A stretch of 64,000 nt of DNA from Marinobacter salinisoli. GTDB taxonomy: Bacteria > Pseudomonadota > Gammaproteobacteria > Pseudomonadales > Oleiphilaceae. Below are positions 54,465-63,414 of this stretch, one piece after another. The stretch spans positions 2,480,001 through 2,544,000 of the forward strand of contig NZ_CP071247.1 of NCBI RefSeq assembly GCF_017301335.1, written 5' to 3'. Within the stretch, counting starts at the first letter, position 1. Each line of letters opens with the position of its first letter. The position numbers and the translations under genes were made by a program. The notes below the pieces were generated by a model that was given only the letters and a program-made list of their open reading frames with translations, searched no databases and had not been told where the DNA came from.

Positions 54465-55277
54465 CTACAGATTAAACTTCGCCCAGACGGGGCAGTGGTC
54501 CGAAGGCCGTTCCATTCCGCGGATCTCGTAAGAGACACCGGCCTCCACAGCTTTTGGAAGCAGGCTGTCGCTGGCCATGATCAGGTCAATCCGAAGGCCG
54601 CGCCGGGGATCCCGTTCAAAGCCTTTACTGCGGTAATCGAACCAGCTGAAGGTGTTGGCCTCGTCAGGATGGAGGTGGCGAAACACATCGGTATAACCCC
54701 GGGACTCAACCTGCCCCAGCCATTCCCGCTCTTCGGGCAGGAAACTGCATTTGCCGGTTCGGAGCCAGCGCTTGGCGTTATCGGGGCCGATGCCAATGTC
54801 GCGATCGGTGGGGGAGATATTCATGTCGCCCATCACAACCACATGTCCGTCTTTTTCCTTGAGGTTGTCCAGATATTGCATCAAGTCGGCGTAAAACTTT
54901 TCCTTGGCCGGGAACTTCACCGGATGATCACGGCTTTCACCCTGAGGGAAATACCCGTTGATAACGGTTAGCTGCTTGCCGTCGATGGTGAAGTGCCCGG
55001 TGATCAGGCGGCGCTGGGAGTCTTCGCCATCCCATGGATAGCCCTTGATAATCTCATCTGGCTCCTGCCTGGAGAGCAGCGCCACACCATAGTGGGTCTT
55101 CTGCCCGTGGAAGCTGACGTGATACCCCATGCTTCGAATTTCATCGACCGGAAATTCTTCGTCCCGGACCTTGGTTTCCTGAAGGCCAATAACATCAGGG
55201 CTGAGCTGATCAATGACTGCCTGAAGCTGATGCAGGCGGGTGCGAATACTGTTCACGTTGAACGACACGAATATCAT
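54465..55277 (-). CDS. xthA: Exodeoxyribonuclease III
   Basis: AP endonuclease and 3'-5' exonuclease of base-excision repair. 270 residues. Motifs: [39 protein letters not shown] (metal Glu), [16 protein letters not shown], and [11 protein letters not shown] with [12 protein letters not shown]. The end is [16 protein letters not shown], with the catalytic Asp-His pair. Confidence 0.95.
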   Translation of the reverse strand: MIFVSFNVNSIRTRLHQLQAVIDQLSPDVIGLQETKVRDEEFPVDEIRSMGYHVSFHGQKTHYGVALLSRQEPDEIIKGYPWDGEDSQRRLITGHFTIDGKQLTVINGYFPQGESRDHPVKFPAKEKFYADLMQYLDNLKEKDGHVVVMGDMNISPTDRDIGIGPDNAKRWLRTGKCSFLPEEREWLGQVESRGYTDVFRHLHPDEANTFSWFDYRSKGFERDPRRGLRIDLIMASDSLLPKAVEAGVSYEIRGMERPSDHCPVWAKFNL

Positions 55278-55364
55278 GGGTACGGACTCTGAACTCTACA
55301 AATGTAAGGCGTAAGGAGTGTACCACATTGGCCCCGGGAGGCTGCCTTGGCAGTCGCGACGGTT

Positions 55365-56111
55365 TCAGGGAGTCAGTTCACAATCCGGCCACGTCGTTGT
55401 GCTGTAACGGATATGAGCGGTGTAGTTTTCTTCTTTGTTTTTTCGGATATTGGTGAGTCCGACATAGTCAGTGAGTGCACCATTGGTGTCATAGCCCAGC
55501 TGAATGGGGTCAACCAGGAAACGAAGCACAAAACCGGTTGGCCGGATCTGAAAGACATGGTCGGCTTCGATATCGGGGCTCTTGGCAGGCTCGAGAACGA
55601 AAGCAAAGTGCTCGCCGCGCGTGGGGGCCAGCACGTGGAAAAAGACCGATTCACCGCCGGTTATCTGGCCCCAGTGTCGGCGCACAAAATTGTCGAACCC
55701 GGCATCCACTACGAGGTTTTCCGGGAAGGATACATCGAAGGTCAGGGTTTCTCCCTGCGGCGATTGCCAGTTCACTTCGAGCTCGAAAGCCCCGGTGTAA
55801 TCCACTGCGATGGATTCACGGAACTGGGGTTGCCGAAAATCCACCGTGGGTCGAATCAGGGACTCCTGATAGCGCAGATCCTTCTGGGCGAACGGCTGGT
55901 CCTGATCCGGCCACCGGTAGAGCACCTGGTGGACGTCTGGCTGAAAACTTCCTTCACGACAACTGCCAGACACTTCATGGGTTTCGGTGTACAGGGTGTC
56001 GCCGGAGAAGCTTTTGGCGGTGCCGATAAACCGCATTTCAGCGGCACCGGACAGCGGAATGCCGCATGCGATCGCAGTAACGAACAGCAGGGCGGCGTGT
56101 TGGCGTCTCAT
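55365..56111 (-). CDS. Exported protein of the lipid-modification operon
   Basis: 248 residues. A cleavable signal peptide is visible (MRRQHAALLFVTAIACGIPL then SGAAEMRF; probable cut after GAA). The mature part begins MRFIGTAKSFSGDTLYTETH; nothing identifies a family for me. It starts by an ATGA overlap with the DUF2878 stop, so it is the last gene of the operon. It may act in the periplasm or outer membrane on the modified lipids. Confidence 0.82.
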   Translation of the reverse strand: MRRQHAALLFVTAIACGIPLSGAAEMRFIGTAKSFSGDTLYTETHEVSGSCREGSFQPDVHQVLYRWPDQDQPFAQKDLRYQESLIRPTVDFRQPQFRESIAVDYTGAFELEVNWQSPQGETLTFDVSFPENLVVDAGFDNFVRRHWGQITGGESVFFHVLAPTRGEHFAFVLEPAKSPDIEADHVFQIRPTGFVLRFLVDPIQLGYDTNGALTDYVGLTNIRKNKEENYTAHIRYSTTTWPDCELTP

Positions 56112-56629
56112 GCCTGAAGTTCCGGGTACAGCGACTTGCGAATGAACAGCAGTAAGGGGAATACCACGAGCCAGCCAAGGGCCATGGCCACCAGCGACGG
56201 TGCAAGCTGTGGAAGTGTTATCGCGCCCAGCTTGCTGGCGGACCAATACGCAAACGGACCGGCAACAGGGGCCAGCACGAACGGCAACCAGGCCTTCCGG
56301 CTGATCCAGTCGAGTGAGTGGCACAGAGTCGTCATGAATATCGCCCAGATGGCGACCAGCCAGGGTGGCGTATGCAGCACCTCCTGGTTGTCCAGCCCAA
56401 GAACGCCGGTGCGGAACCAGAGCCAGTCGAGAGTGGCCCCCACCACCGTGCCCAAGGCGATAAACTGCAGTTCGCTCTTACGTTTCTGGCTGACCAGAAT
56501 AAAGTGAAGCACGACAAACCCGACCACCAGTGCGGCAGCCAGCTTGCCCGGAAACATCACACAAATCAGCCAGCCAGCCTGGAACAGCAGGAAATTGACA
56601 ACGTTACGAACCGTTTCTGACGCGATCAT
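56108..56629 (-). CDS. DUF2878 membrane protein
   Basis: 173 residues, about five membrane helices (LLFQAGWLICVMFPGKLAAA, FVVLHFILVSQKRKSELQFI). DUF2878 members occur in RpoE/ChrR-linked lipid operons. It overlaps the Cfa-like stop by ATGA and the next gene by ATGA. Start 56629 (MIASETVRNVV) was chosen by that overlap. Function unknown. Confidence 0.85.
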   Translation of the reverse strand: MIASETVRNVVNFLLFQAGWLICVMFPGKLAAALVVGFVVLHFILVSQKRKSELQFIALGTVVGATLDWLWFRTGVLGLDNQEVLHTPPWLVAIWAIFMTTLCHSLDWISRKAWLPFVLAPVAGPFAYWSASKLGAITLPQLAPSLVAMALGWLVVFPLLLFIRKSLYPELQA

Positions 56630-57900
56630 AGGCTGATGATGTTGGCTCGTTTGTTTCCAGGTTTGGCCAGAACGAGCTGCGACACCCCGATGGCACGCTC
56701 GCTGAAGCCAGCCTCGCAATAGGCAAAGTAAAACTGCCATAGGCGTCGGAATGCCTGATCGTATCCGAGTTTCTCCAGTTCTTCCGGCCGGGACAGGAAC
56801 CGTTTACACCAGTCATTCAGGGTCCTGGCGTAGTGAAATCCTATGTCTTCGGCGTGGGTCATGACCAGATCGCTGCCAGAGCGCACCGCATCGAGTATGG
56901 CGCCAAACGATGGAATGAAGCTGCCCGGGAAAATGTAGCGCTGAATGAAATCTACGTTCTTCAGGGCCCGCTGGTAGCGTTGCTCCGGCATGTTTATGGC
57001 CTGAATCAGTGCCAGCCCGTCAGGTTTGAGCAGCTGACTGATCTGGCCAATGTAGCTGTTCAGGAACTGCGGCCCGACGGCCTCAATCATCTCGATGGAC
57101 ACCAGTTTGTCGAACTGACCTTGCAGATCCCGGTAGTCATCGAACAGCAGGGTGATGCGGTCCTCCAGACCTTCTTCGTTGACTCTTGCGCGGGCCATTT
57201 CGAGCTGTTCGCTGGAAATGGTGGTTGTGGTGACGTGACAGCCATAATGCTTGGCCGCGTGGATGGCAAACCCGCCCCAGCCGGTGCCAATCTCGATCAC
57301 GCGGTCGCCCGGCTTGAGATCCAGCTTCCGGCAGATAATATCGAGTTTGTTCTCTGCGGCTTCTTCCAGCGAGGCTTGCTCGTGGGGGTAGATGGCAGAG
57401 GAGTACATCATGGTCGGGTCGAGGAACAGCTCAAAAAGATCGTTGCCCAGATCGTAGTGGGCGCTGATGTTTTTGCGCGACCCTTCTTTGGTGTTCCTGT
57501 TGAGCCAGTGCAAGCCTTTCAGCGCGGGCTTGGTGACCCAGCTGTAGCGGTCCTCAAAGGCGTTCATCCGGTCGATATTTCGGGTGAAGAAGCGAAGCAG
57601 GCCGACCAGGTCGGGGGAAGTCCAGTCGCCGGCGACGAAGGCTTCTGCGGCGCCAATGCTGCCGCCGGTAAGCAGGTCTTTCCAGGTAGAGCTGTCGTGG
57701 ATGACCAGCTCTGCCACTGGATGGTGCAGGTCATGGTCACCAAAAGTGAGCGTCTCGCCGTCGGGTTCCTTGATTACCAGGCGTCCGTGGCCAAGCCGCT
57801 CGAACTGCTGGATGACCAGCTTTCTGGCAAGCCGGCTGCCCAGGGGGCGTGCTGCCTGTGACTGGCCTGAGGTGTGCACCGAGGTGTTCAGGTTCTCCAT
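56626..57900 (-). CDS. cfa: Cyclopropane-fatty-acyl-phospholipid synthase-like methyltransferase
   Basis: 424 residues, SAM-dependent. Motifs: YDLGNDLFELFLDPTMMYSS, then VIEIGTGWGGFAIHAAKHYG as SAM site, SIEMIEAVGP and FIQRYIFPGSFIPSFG. The N-terminal lipid-binding domain is present (FERLGHGRLVIKEP). It methylates unsaturated acyl chains of phospholipids at the membrane. The start overlaps the DUF1365 gene by 13 bases. Relatives in such operons may perform other methylations, for example in furan-fatty-acid synthesis. Confidence 0.92.
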   Translation of the reverse strand: MENLNTSVHTSGQSQAARPLGSRLARKLVIQQFERLGHGRLVIKEPDGETLTFGDHDLHHPVAELVIHDSSTWKDLLTGGSIGAAEAFVAGDWTSPDLVGLLRFFTRNIDRMNAFEDRYSWVTKPALKGLHWLNRNTKEGSRKNISAHYDLGNDLFELFLDPTMMYSSAIYPHEQASLEEAAENKLDIICRKLDLKPGDRVIEIGTGWGGFAIHAAKHYGCHVTTTTISSEQLEMARARVNEEGLEDRITLLFDDYRDLQGQFDKLVSIEMIEAVGPQFLNSYIGQISQLLKPDGLALIQAINMPEQRYQRALKNVDFIQRYIFPGSFIPSFGAILDAVRSGSDLVMTHAEDIGFHYARTLNDWCKRFLSRPEELEKLGYDQAFRRLWQFYFAYCEAGFSERAIGVSQLVLAKPGNKRANIISL

Positions 57901-58772
57901 GAGCTGACCCTTCCGCGAGATTCGTGATTATGTACGTTGGATGAAACATCAAGGCCCGCGTCTTCCCGACCACGGCGGAACGCCGGGTCCTCCGGTGGCA
58001 GCTTGTCAGGGTGGGTGTAAAACGGCGTGCCCTTGAGTTTGAGTTTCAACGCATGCCAGTAAATACCACCGGTGACCTTGAGCGCTTCCAGTGGAAACTG
58101 GCGCAGGCTTCTGTGGAGTTCTTTACGAGTGAGAGGGGCTCGCTGGACTACCAGTGTGGCGTCAAAATGCTTGCTGTGGTTCTCCTGCACATTCATGTGA
58201 ATGCGCAGTTCCGGACCGCGAAAGCTGAACGTCCACTGGTACAGCTGCTCCATGCCGTTAAATGGCGATACGTGAAATCGCTTTTCGAAGCCGAAACGCT
58301 GGGTTCGCCAGCCGGCCGTGTTGGGTTCGGTGTCGGTGGTTTCCAGGCAGTAGACATGGCGCTCATGCCAGGGCGTGTTGGTTATCTGAGCCAGGATGAC
58401 CCTGGGCACCGCGCCTTCTATGGGATCGTCACCCGGAGAGTAGCAGAAGTAGAAACTGACGGGATTGAAAACATAGCCGATGTAGCGGGGATGGGTGATC
58501 AGCTCAATGCGGCCGTCCGGGCGCCAGCCTGTGGCCTGTTCCACGTGTTGGCTGATGACGTCTTTGAGTGGGCCATTCTCCGGCTTGAAGTAATCGGCGC
58601 GCCGAAGCGACAGCCAGTTGAATCGTTCGAGCGAGAACAGGGGGCTGATGCCGGTCACCCAGTTCCATTCATCAAGGTCCACCGCAAGCATGCCGGTGTT
58701 GTATTCAAACCGGTGCCGGGTAGGTTGCATTCGCCGGTGCCGCACAGAGCCTTCGAGCCACTGGCTGTTCAT
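57888..58772 (-). CDS. DUF1365 protein
   Basis: 294 residues. Pattern: GSVRHRRMQPTRHRFEYNTG at the start, THPRYIGYVFNPVSFYFCYS, and FEKRFHVSPFNGMEQLYQWT. DUF1365 is always near Cfa-like and FAD amine-oxidase-like genes; the function is not known. It is two bases after the FAD gene stop. Confidence 0.9.
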   Translation of the reverse strand: MNSQWLEGSVRHRRMQPTRHRFEYNTGMLAVDLDEWNWVTGISPLFSLERFNWLSLRRADYFKPENGPLKDVISQHVEQATGWRPDGRIELITHPRYIGYVFNPVSFYFCYSPGDDPIEGAVPRVILAQITNTPWHERHVYCLETTDTEPNTAGWRTQRFGFEKRFHVSPFNGMEQLYQWTFSFRGPELRIHMNVQENHSKHFDATLVVQRAPLTRKELHRSLRQFPLEALKVTGGIYWHALKLKLKGTPFYTHPDKLPPEDPAFRRGREDAGLDVSSNVHNHESRGRVSSWRT

Positions 58773-58774
58773 GG

Positions 58775-60043
58775 CTATAACTCCACCCCAAAGTCCTCGG
58801 TCACCCGTAATGCGCTGCGTACGCCATCTTCGTGGAACCCATTGAACCAGTAGGCGCCGCAGAAATGGCTGCGGTTTCGGTTTCCAATGTCCTCGTATCG
58901 GTTCTGGGCCGCCACAGCTTCGAGCGTGAAGACCGGATGCGCGTAGCGGAATTTCTTGATGATCTTTGTCGGGTCGATGTCATGGCTGCGGTTCAGGGTG
59001 ACGCAGAAGGTTTCCGGCGCATCGTGGAAGTTCTGCAAAATGTTCATGTTGTAGGTAACCGACACCGGCTCCGTACTGTGGCTCGGAATGTAGTAATTCC
59101 AGGCAGCCCAGGCGAGTTTCGTGCTGGGCAGCACCTGGCTGTCGGTATGAAGGACCACGTCGTTGTCCTGATAGCCGATAGCACCCAACACCTCGCGCTC
59201 CTGCTCAGTGGCATCATCGCCAAGTATCGAGAGCGCCTGGTCGCTGTGGCAGGCGAAAATAACCTGGTCGAAACGCTGCTCCTGCCCATCAGTCCAGAGA
59301 CTGACCCCATCATCGTCCCGTTTTACACGCTCAATCGGGCTGTTCAGATGGGTATGCGGTTCCAGACGTTCCATCATCCTGGTCACGTACTGGGCCGATC
59401 CGCCCGAGATCACGCGCCACGTGGGGCGATCGTCTACCGAAAGCATGCCGTGGTTGTTAAAAAACTGCAGGAAGAACCGGATTGGAAACTGAGCCAGCAC
59501 GATTTCTGGTGCCGACCAGATGGCCGCGCCCATCGGCACGATGTAGTAGTCGCGGAAATATCGGGAGTAACCGTTACGGTTCAGGTAACTGCCCAAAGTC
59601 TCCTGATCCGTAATTGCGCCCGCTTCGAGATCTTCACGGGTCTCCCGATTAAACCGCAGAATTTCCCGGATCATCCGCAGGAACGAGGGGTTGAGCAGGT
59701 TCTTGCGCTGAGCAAACAGCTTGTTCAGGTTGGTCCCGTTGTATTGAAGGCCGGTGTAGCGGCTTTCAACACTGAAACTCATGTCACTGACTTCCGACGG
59801 CACGCCCAGACGATCCATGAGCCGCATGAAGTTCGGGTAGGTCCAGTCGTTGAAGACAATGAATCCGGTGTTGACGGGCCAGCTTCTGCCCCCAGCCTCA
59901 ACATGTTCGGTGTTGGTGTGACCGCCTGCGTAACCGGCCGCTTCAAACAGTTGTACGTCGTGGTGTTCAGCTAGCAGCCATGCGGCTGTGAGGCCGGAAA
60001 CGCCGGCCCCGATGACAGCAATACGCTGACGTTCGTTACTCAT
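58775..60043 (-). CDS. FAD-dependent amine-oxidase-like protein of the lipid operon
   Basis: 422 residues with an N-terminal dinucleotide motif RIAVIGAGVSGLTAAWLLAE, then GYAGGHTNTEHVEAGGRSWP and NTGFIVFNDWTYPNFMRLM. NAD/FAD amine-oxidase fold; adjacent to DUF1365 and Cfa as in other gammaproteobacteria. Its reaction is unproven. It probably works on acyl chains because of the operon. Confidence 0.9.
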   Translation of the reverse strand: MSNERQRIAVIGAGVSGLTAAWLLAEHHDVQLFEAAGYAGGHTNTEHVEAGGRSWPVNTGFIVFNDWTYPNFMRLMDRLGVPSEVSDMSFSVESRYTGLQYNGTNLNKLFAQRKNLLNPSFLRMIREILRFNRETREDLEAGAITDQETLGSYLNRNGYSRYFRDYYIVPMGAAIWSAPEIVLAQFPIRFFLQFFNNHGMLSVDDRPTWRVISGGSAQYVTRMMERLEPHTHLNSPIERVKRDDDGVSLWTDGQEQRFDQVIFACHSDQALSILGDDATEQEREVLGAIGYQDNDVVLHTDSQVLPSTKLAWAAWNYYIPSHSTEPVSVTYNMNILQNFHDAPETFCVTLNRSHDIDPTKIIKKFRYAHPVFTLEAVAAQNRYEDIGNRNRSHFCGAYWFNGFHEDGVRSALRVTEDFGVEL

Positions 60044-60060
60044 CCAGTGATGTCCTGTTG

Positions 60061-60840
60061 TTAGGTTCCCTTGCGCGCCATATTGGCGGCAATTCGATCG
60101 ATAAGCCCTTGGGGAAGGTTGCTGAGCAATTTCAGTGTCCAGGTGAATCGCTTGGGGAAATCAATGTCGTTTTTACCTTTGGCCAGCCCGCTGACGATTC
60201 GTTCTGCCGCGTCTTCGGCGGACACCAGGAACGGCATGGGAAAATCGTTGCGATCGGTCAGGGGCGTTTTTACAAACCCCGGAGATACCACAACGACGTC
60301 GATTCCTTCGGGGGCCAGATCGGCCCGAAGCGAGTGCGCGAAATAGGTCAGGGCAGCCTTGGATGCCCCGTAGCCTTCAGCGCGACCAAAAGGAAACCAC
60401 CACGCCGACGAACTCACGATCACCAGCGTTGCCGGCAGCCCTTTGGCGCGTGTGCGGCGCAGCGCCGGCAAGGCAATGTCCACGCAGCGGGCGGTGCCGA
60501 TGACGTTGGTGTGTATGTTCTGTTCGATGACATGGCTGTCGTACTCGGTCACGTCGAGGTACTGGCAGGTGCCGGCGTTCAGGATGGCCATGTGCAGGTC
60601 ACCCTGGTTTTCCAGAACACTGGCGATCTGTTCCAGGTCCTTTTTGCTGGTGGTGTCGCCCGGCGCTGTGACCATCCGCTCCGGGGCTAGTTCACACAGC
60701 GCCTCCAATGGTTTCGAACGGCGGCCAGTGAGTATCAGTCGGTGCCCGCCCCGAGCGAGGGCCCGGGTCACCGCTTCTCCAATGCCCGTGCCAGCACCGG
60801 TAATCCAGATGTTTGTGGCGGATTCAAGGCGTTGACTCAT
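60061..60840 (-). CDS. Short-chain dehydrogenase/reductase
   Basis: 259 residues. Classical SDR: WITGAGTGIGEAVTRALARG (cofactor site), ILNAGTCQYL, VIVSSSAWWFPFGRAEGYGASKAALTYF (catalytic Ser, Tyr and Lys), then SPGFVKTPLTDRND. It overlaps the NTF2-like stop by ATGA. Substrate unknown; the operon implies a lipid-related one. Confidence 0.9.
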   Translation of the reverse strand: MSQRLESATNIWITGAGTGIGEAVTRALARGGHRLILTGRRSKPLEALCELAPERMVTAPGDTTSKKDLEQIASVLENQGDLHMAILNAGTCQYLDVTEYDSHVIEQNIHTNVIGTARCVDIALPALRRTRAKGLPATLVIVSSSAWWFPFGRAEGYGASKAALTYFAHSLRADLAPEGIDVVVVSPGFVKTPLTDRNDFPMPFLVSAEDAAERIVSGLAKGKNDIDFPKRFTWTLKLLSNLPQGLIDRIAANMARKGT

Positions 60841-61304
60841 CCGGCGTATCCCTTCACCCAGCGAATGACTTTGCCAACCATCGGCAGGTTTTCGTACAGC
60901 AACTGGCCTGCATCAAAGTAATCGCGGTGATAGCAGACTTTGCTGTCCCGGATAGTCAGGTGGCTGATGCCCTGGACAGCGATTTCCCGGCCTCGGTTGA
61001 TTCTTTTGTGCCTCAAATGCATTACCCAGGGAATGGCGACTCGTTGGTCGTCAACCACAGGATCAGCGAACTCGAACTGGCAGCTGATGGCATTGGCGTA
61101 CGCTGCGTTGAAATAATGGGTCAGCTCGTCGAGGCCTTGCACGGAACCAAGCGGATCCTGAAAGCGAACGTCGTCGCTGTATATCTCCGGGAGCCGGTGC
61201 ATGTTGTCCTTGTCGAGCTCGTTAAACAGGGCAGTAAAGCGATCGAGTGTTGCAGGAACGGCAAGGTTCGCTGCTCCCATGTCGACGGCTGAGGCGGTTC
61301 TCAT
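60837..61304 (-). CDS. NTF2-like (SnoaL) protein
   Basis: 155 residues. Pattern: FTALFNELDKDNMHRLPEIY, then SDDVRFQDPLGSVQGLDELT and VCYHRDYFDAGQLLYENLPM. Such proteins are cone-fold domains that bind small ligands or act as isomerases. The ATG at 61304 overlaps the desaturase TGA. It is in the operon between the desaturase and the SDR. Confidence 0.85.
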   Translation of the reverse strand: MRTASAVDMGAANLAVPATLDRFTALFNELDKDNMHRLPEIYSDDVRFQDPLGSVQGLDELTHYFNAAYANAISCQFEFADPVVDDQRVAIPWVMHLRHKRINRGREIAVQGISHLTIRDSKVCYHRDYFDAGQLLYENLPMVGKVIRWVKGYAG

Positions 61305-62257
61305 GAGCGTTTCCTCCCTGCAGTGTCCAGTTTTCGTGTTTCTTCCTGAATGTGTTCCGGTATCGGGTTCAGGTCCCAGATGATGCCAAGGCGAGCCATC
61401 ACCCAGAGTACGTACCAGGTGATGTCGATTTCGTACCAGCGAAAGCCCTGCCGCACCGACTGAGGCCACCGGTGGTGGTTGTTATGCCAGCCTTCACCCA
61501 GGGTGATCAGCGCGAGAAAGAAGTTATTCCGGCTGCCGTCTGGCGTGTCAAAGCGTCGGTGGCCCCACACGTGACACAGCGAATTGATCGTGACAGTGGA
61601 ATGGAACAGGGCAACGGTGGAGATGAAGAACCCCCAAACCAGCAGTTGAAAGCCGTTGGTACCCAGCTGAGGCGCCCAAGCGGCGAGCGCTTCACCAAGG
61701 CCGAAGATGAGTACCGCTGAAATGGCCGGTATGGCAGCGTCAAACCGGTTTAGCCAGCGCAGTTCAGGAAACTTTAGCCAATCGCGCACACGACGTTCGT
61801 TGGTGGCGAAGCCCGCGTCACAGGTGAACCAACCGATGTGAGACCACCAGAACCCGCCCTGATGGGGTGAGTGCAGATCCTGCTCCTGGTCTGAATGCTG
61901 GTGGTGGTGGCGATGGTGTGCCGCCCACCACAGTGGGCCTCGTTGCGCAGCACTTGCGCCAAGCAGGGCAAACATGAATTGCGCCGGGCGGCTGGTCTTG
62001 AACGTTTTGTGAGCGAAATAGCGATGATAGAACCCGGTAATGGCGAACATTCTGACCAGGAAAAAGCCAACCGCGAAAACCAGGGCAAAGGTGCTTACGC
62101 CGGTAAAGAAGGCCAGGAAGCACGCGAGATGCAAAAACAGGAACGGGATCACTCTGATCACATTAAACTGTCGTGACGATGTGTCGATGTGATCTGAACC
62201 GGCTTCGGAGTCGAACCACCGCAGAATATTCAAAAGCCAGCCATTTGTTCGGGTCAT
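61301..62257 (-). CDS. Membrane fatty-acid (acyl-CoA) desaturase
   Basis: 318 residues. The three His boxes are present: HRYFAHK, HRHHHQHS and WHNNHHRWPQS, which bind the di-iron centre. Several membrane helices precede (VIRVIPFLFLHLACFLAFFT). Family members introduce a cis double bond (delta-9 type) into acyl chains. It is the first gene of the operon. Start 62257 (MTRTNGWLLNIL) was chosen from two possible ones. Confidence 0.93.
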   Translation of the reverse strand: MTRTNGWLLNILRWFDSEAGSDHIDTSSRQFNVIRVIPFLFLHLACFLAFFTGVSTFALVFAVGFFLVRMFAITGFYHRYFAHKTFKTSRPAQFMFALLGASAAQRGPLWWAAHHRHHHQHSDQEQDLHSPHQGGFWWSHIGWFTCDAGFATNERRVRDWLKFPELRWLNRFDAAIPAISAVLIFGLGEALAAWAPQLGTNGFQLLVWGFFISTVALFHSTVTINSLCHVWGHRRFDTPDGSRNNFFLALITLGEGWHNNHHRWPQSVRQGFRWYEIDITWYVLWVMARLGIIWDLNPIPEHIQEETRKLDTAGRKRS

Positions 62258-62325
62258 ACCCTGTACACCTTCCGTCGTCGAATTCAAAGTCGCCGGTATT
62301 GTTTTGAGACTGATTCCGGCAGCAT

Positions 62326-62348
62326 GTTCAAATGGTTATACGTTCAAA
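62326..62348. promoter_or_regulatory. Two GTTCAAA direct repeats in the divergent promoter region
   Basis: GTTCAAA at 62326-62332 and 62342-62348, 16 bases apart, between the desaturase and the FAD oxidoreductase genes. Candidate operator, low certainty. Confidence 0.3.
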
Positions 62349-62374
62349 CCTGTTATTTTGGATGCACCTGATCA

Positions 62375-63394
62375 ATGCCTAAACCAAATGAATTGTCACC
62401 TTCGGTACGTCGCACTGCCATTGTTGGTTCAGGCGTGGCAGGCCTGACAGCAGGAATTCTCCTGAAGCAGGCCGGGCAGGAGGTAACCGTCTTCGAAAAA
62501 AGCCGGGGCCCCGGAGGGCGTCTTGCCGCCAAGCGTGTTCCTGGAGGCTCGGCCGATATTGGCGCCCAGTACTTCACTGCCCGAAATCCGGCATTCCTTC
62601 CTTTTCTTCGCCAGTACGCCGGCGAAGGCTGTTTCGATGTCTGGCAAGCTCGCCTTGGATTCAGGGCGGAAAGCGGACAGTGGGGACAATTTCCGGAAGA
62701 ATCCCGTTACGTTGGCTGCCCACGGATGACGGCAATAACCCGGGCACTTTCGGGTCATGTAACTGTGGTGTCTGAAACCCGCGTGGAGCGATTCGAACGG
62801 CACGGTAACCGATGGCTTCTCTATGACACTCAGAATAGTTCACTCGGCGCTTTCGACCAGATCATCCTGACCGCGCCGCCGGCTCAGAGTCAGGATCTGC
62901 TTGCGGCCAGCGGTTTGGCGCAGGAAGCCGAAAGTCTGGACGACCAGGTGAAGGCCATGTTGCCGTGTTGGGCGGTGGTGGCACACTTCGAAAAAGCCCC
63001 GTGGACCGATCACGACGGCATGCGAGTGGAGGACTCGGTGCTGTACTGGGTGGCCAATAATTCGAGTAAGCCCGGTCGCCAAGACGATGGCCAATGGTGG
63101 GTGCTGCACGCTAATCCGCAGTGGAGCCAGGAACAGGTCGATGCGTCGCCGGAAGACGTCGCCAGTCAGGTGCTCTCAGCGTTCCGTGAGTTAATCGGGT
63201 ACGTCGATGAGCCGGATACCGTGCTGGCTCATCGCTGGTTGTATGCCCGATCGGAGGATGCTGAGCGTCCCGGACACCTGTGGTTTCCGGACCATCGCAT
63301 TGGCCTGGCCGGAGACTGGTTGAGCGGTGGGCGAGTGGAGGGTGCCTTCAACAGCGCTTGCAGCCTGATTGACGCCCTCATTGACGAACGCTGA
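62375..63394 (+). CDS. FAD-dependent oxidoreductase, renalase-like
   Basis: 339 residues. Starts MPKPNELSPSVRRTAIVGSG and continues GVAGLTAGILLKQAGQEVTVFEKSRGPGGRLAAKRV, the FAD-binding motif. GSADIGAQYFTARNPAFLPF is the family pattern. The end is FPDHRIGLAGDWLSGGRVEG, with the FAD-contacting GD. It is divergent from the lipid operon. Confidence 0.9.
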   Translation: MPKPNELSPSVRRTAIVGSGVAGLTAGILLKQAGQEVTVFEKSRGPGGRLAAKRVPGGSADIGAQYFTARNPAFLPFLRQYAGEGCFDVWQARLGFRAESGQWGQFPEESRYVGCPRMTAITRALSGHVTVVSETRVERFERHGNRWLLYDTQNSSLGAFDQIILTAPPAQSQDLLAASGLAQEAESLDDQVKAMLPCWAVVAHFEKAPWTDHDGMRVEDSVLYWVANNSSKPGRQDDGQWWVLHANPQWSQEQVDASPEDVASQVLSAFRELIGYVDEPDTVLAHRWLYARSEDAERPGHLWFPDHRIGLAGDWLSGGRVEGAFNSACSLIDALIDER

Positions 63395-63414
63395 CGCTAC
63401 CCAGGGCATGATAG

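Noticed and set aside
62351..62374. RpoE/ChrR-type promoter for the lipid operon
   Set aside because: A TGATC element exists on the minus strand, but the next TA-rich element is about 14 bases away, not the expected 16-18, so I do not call it.
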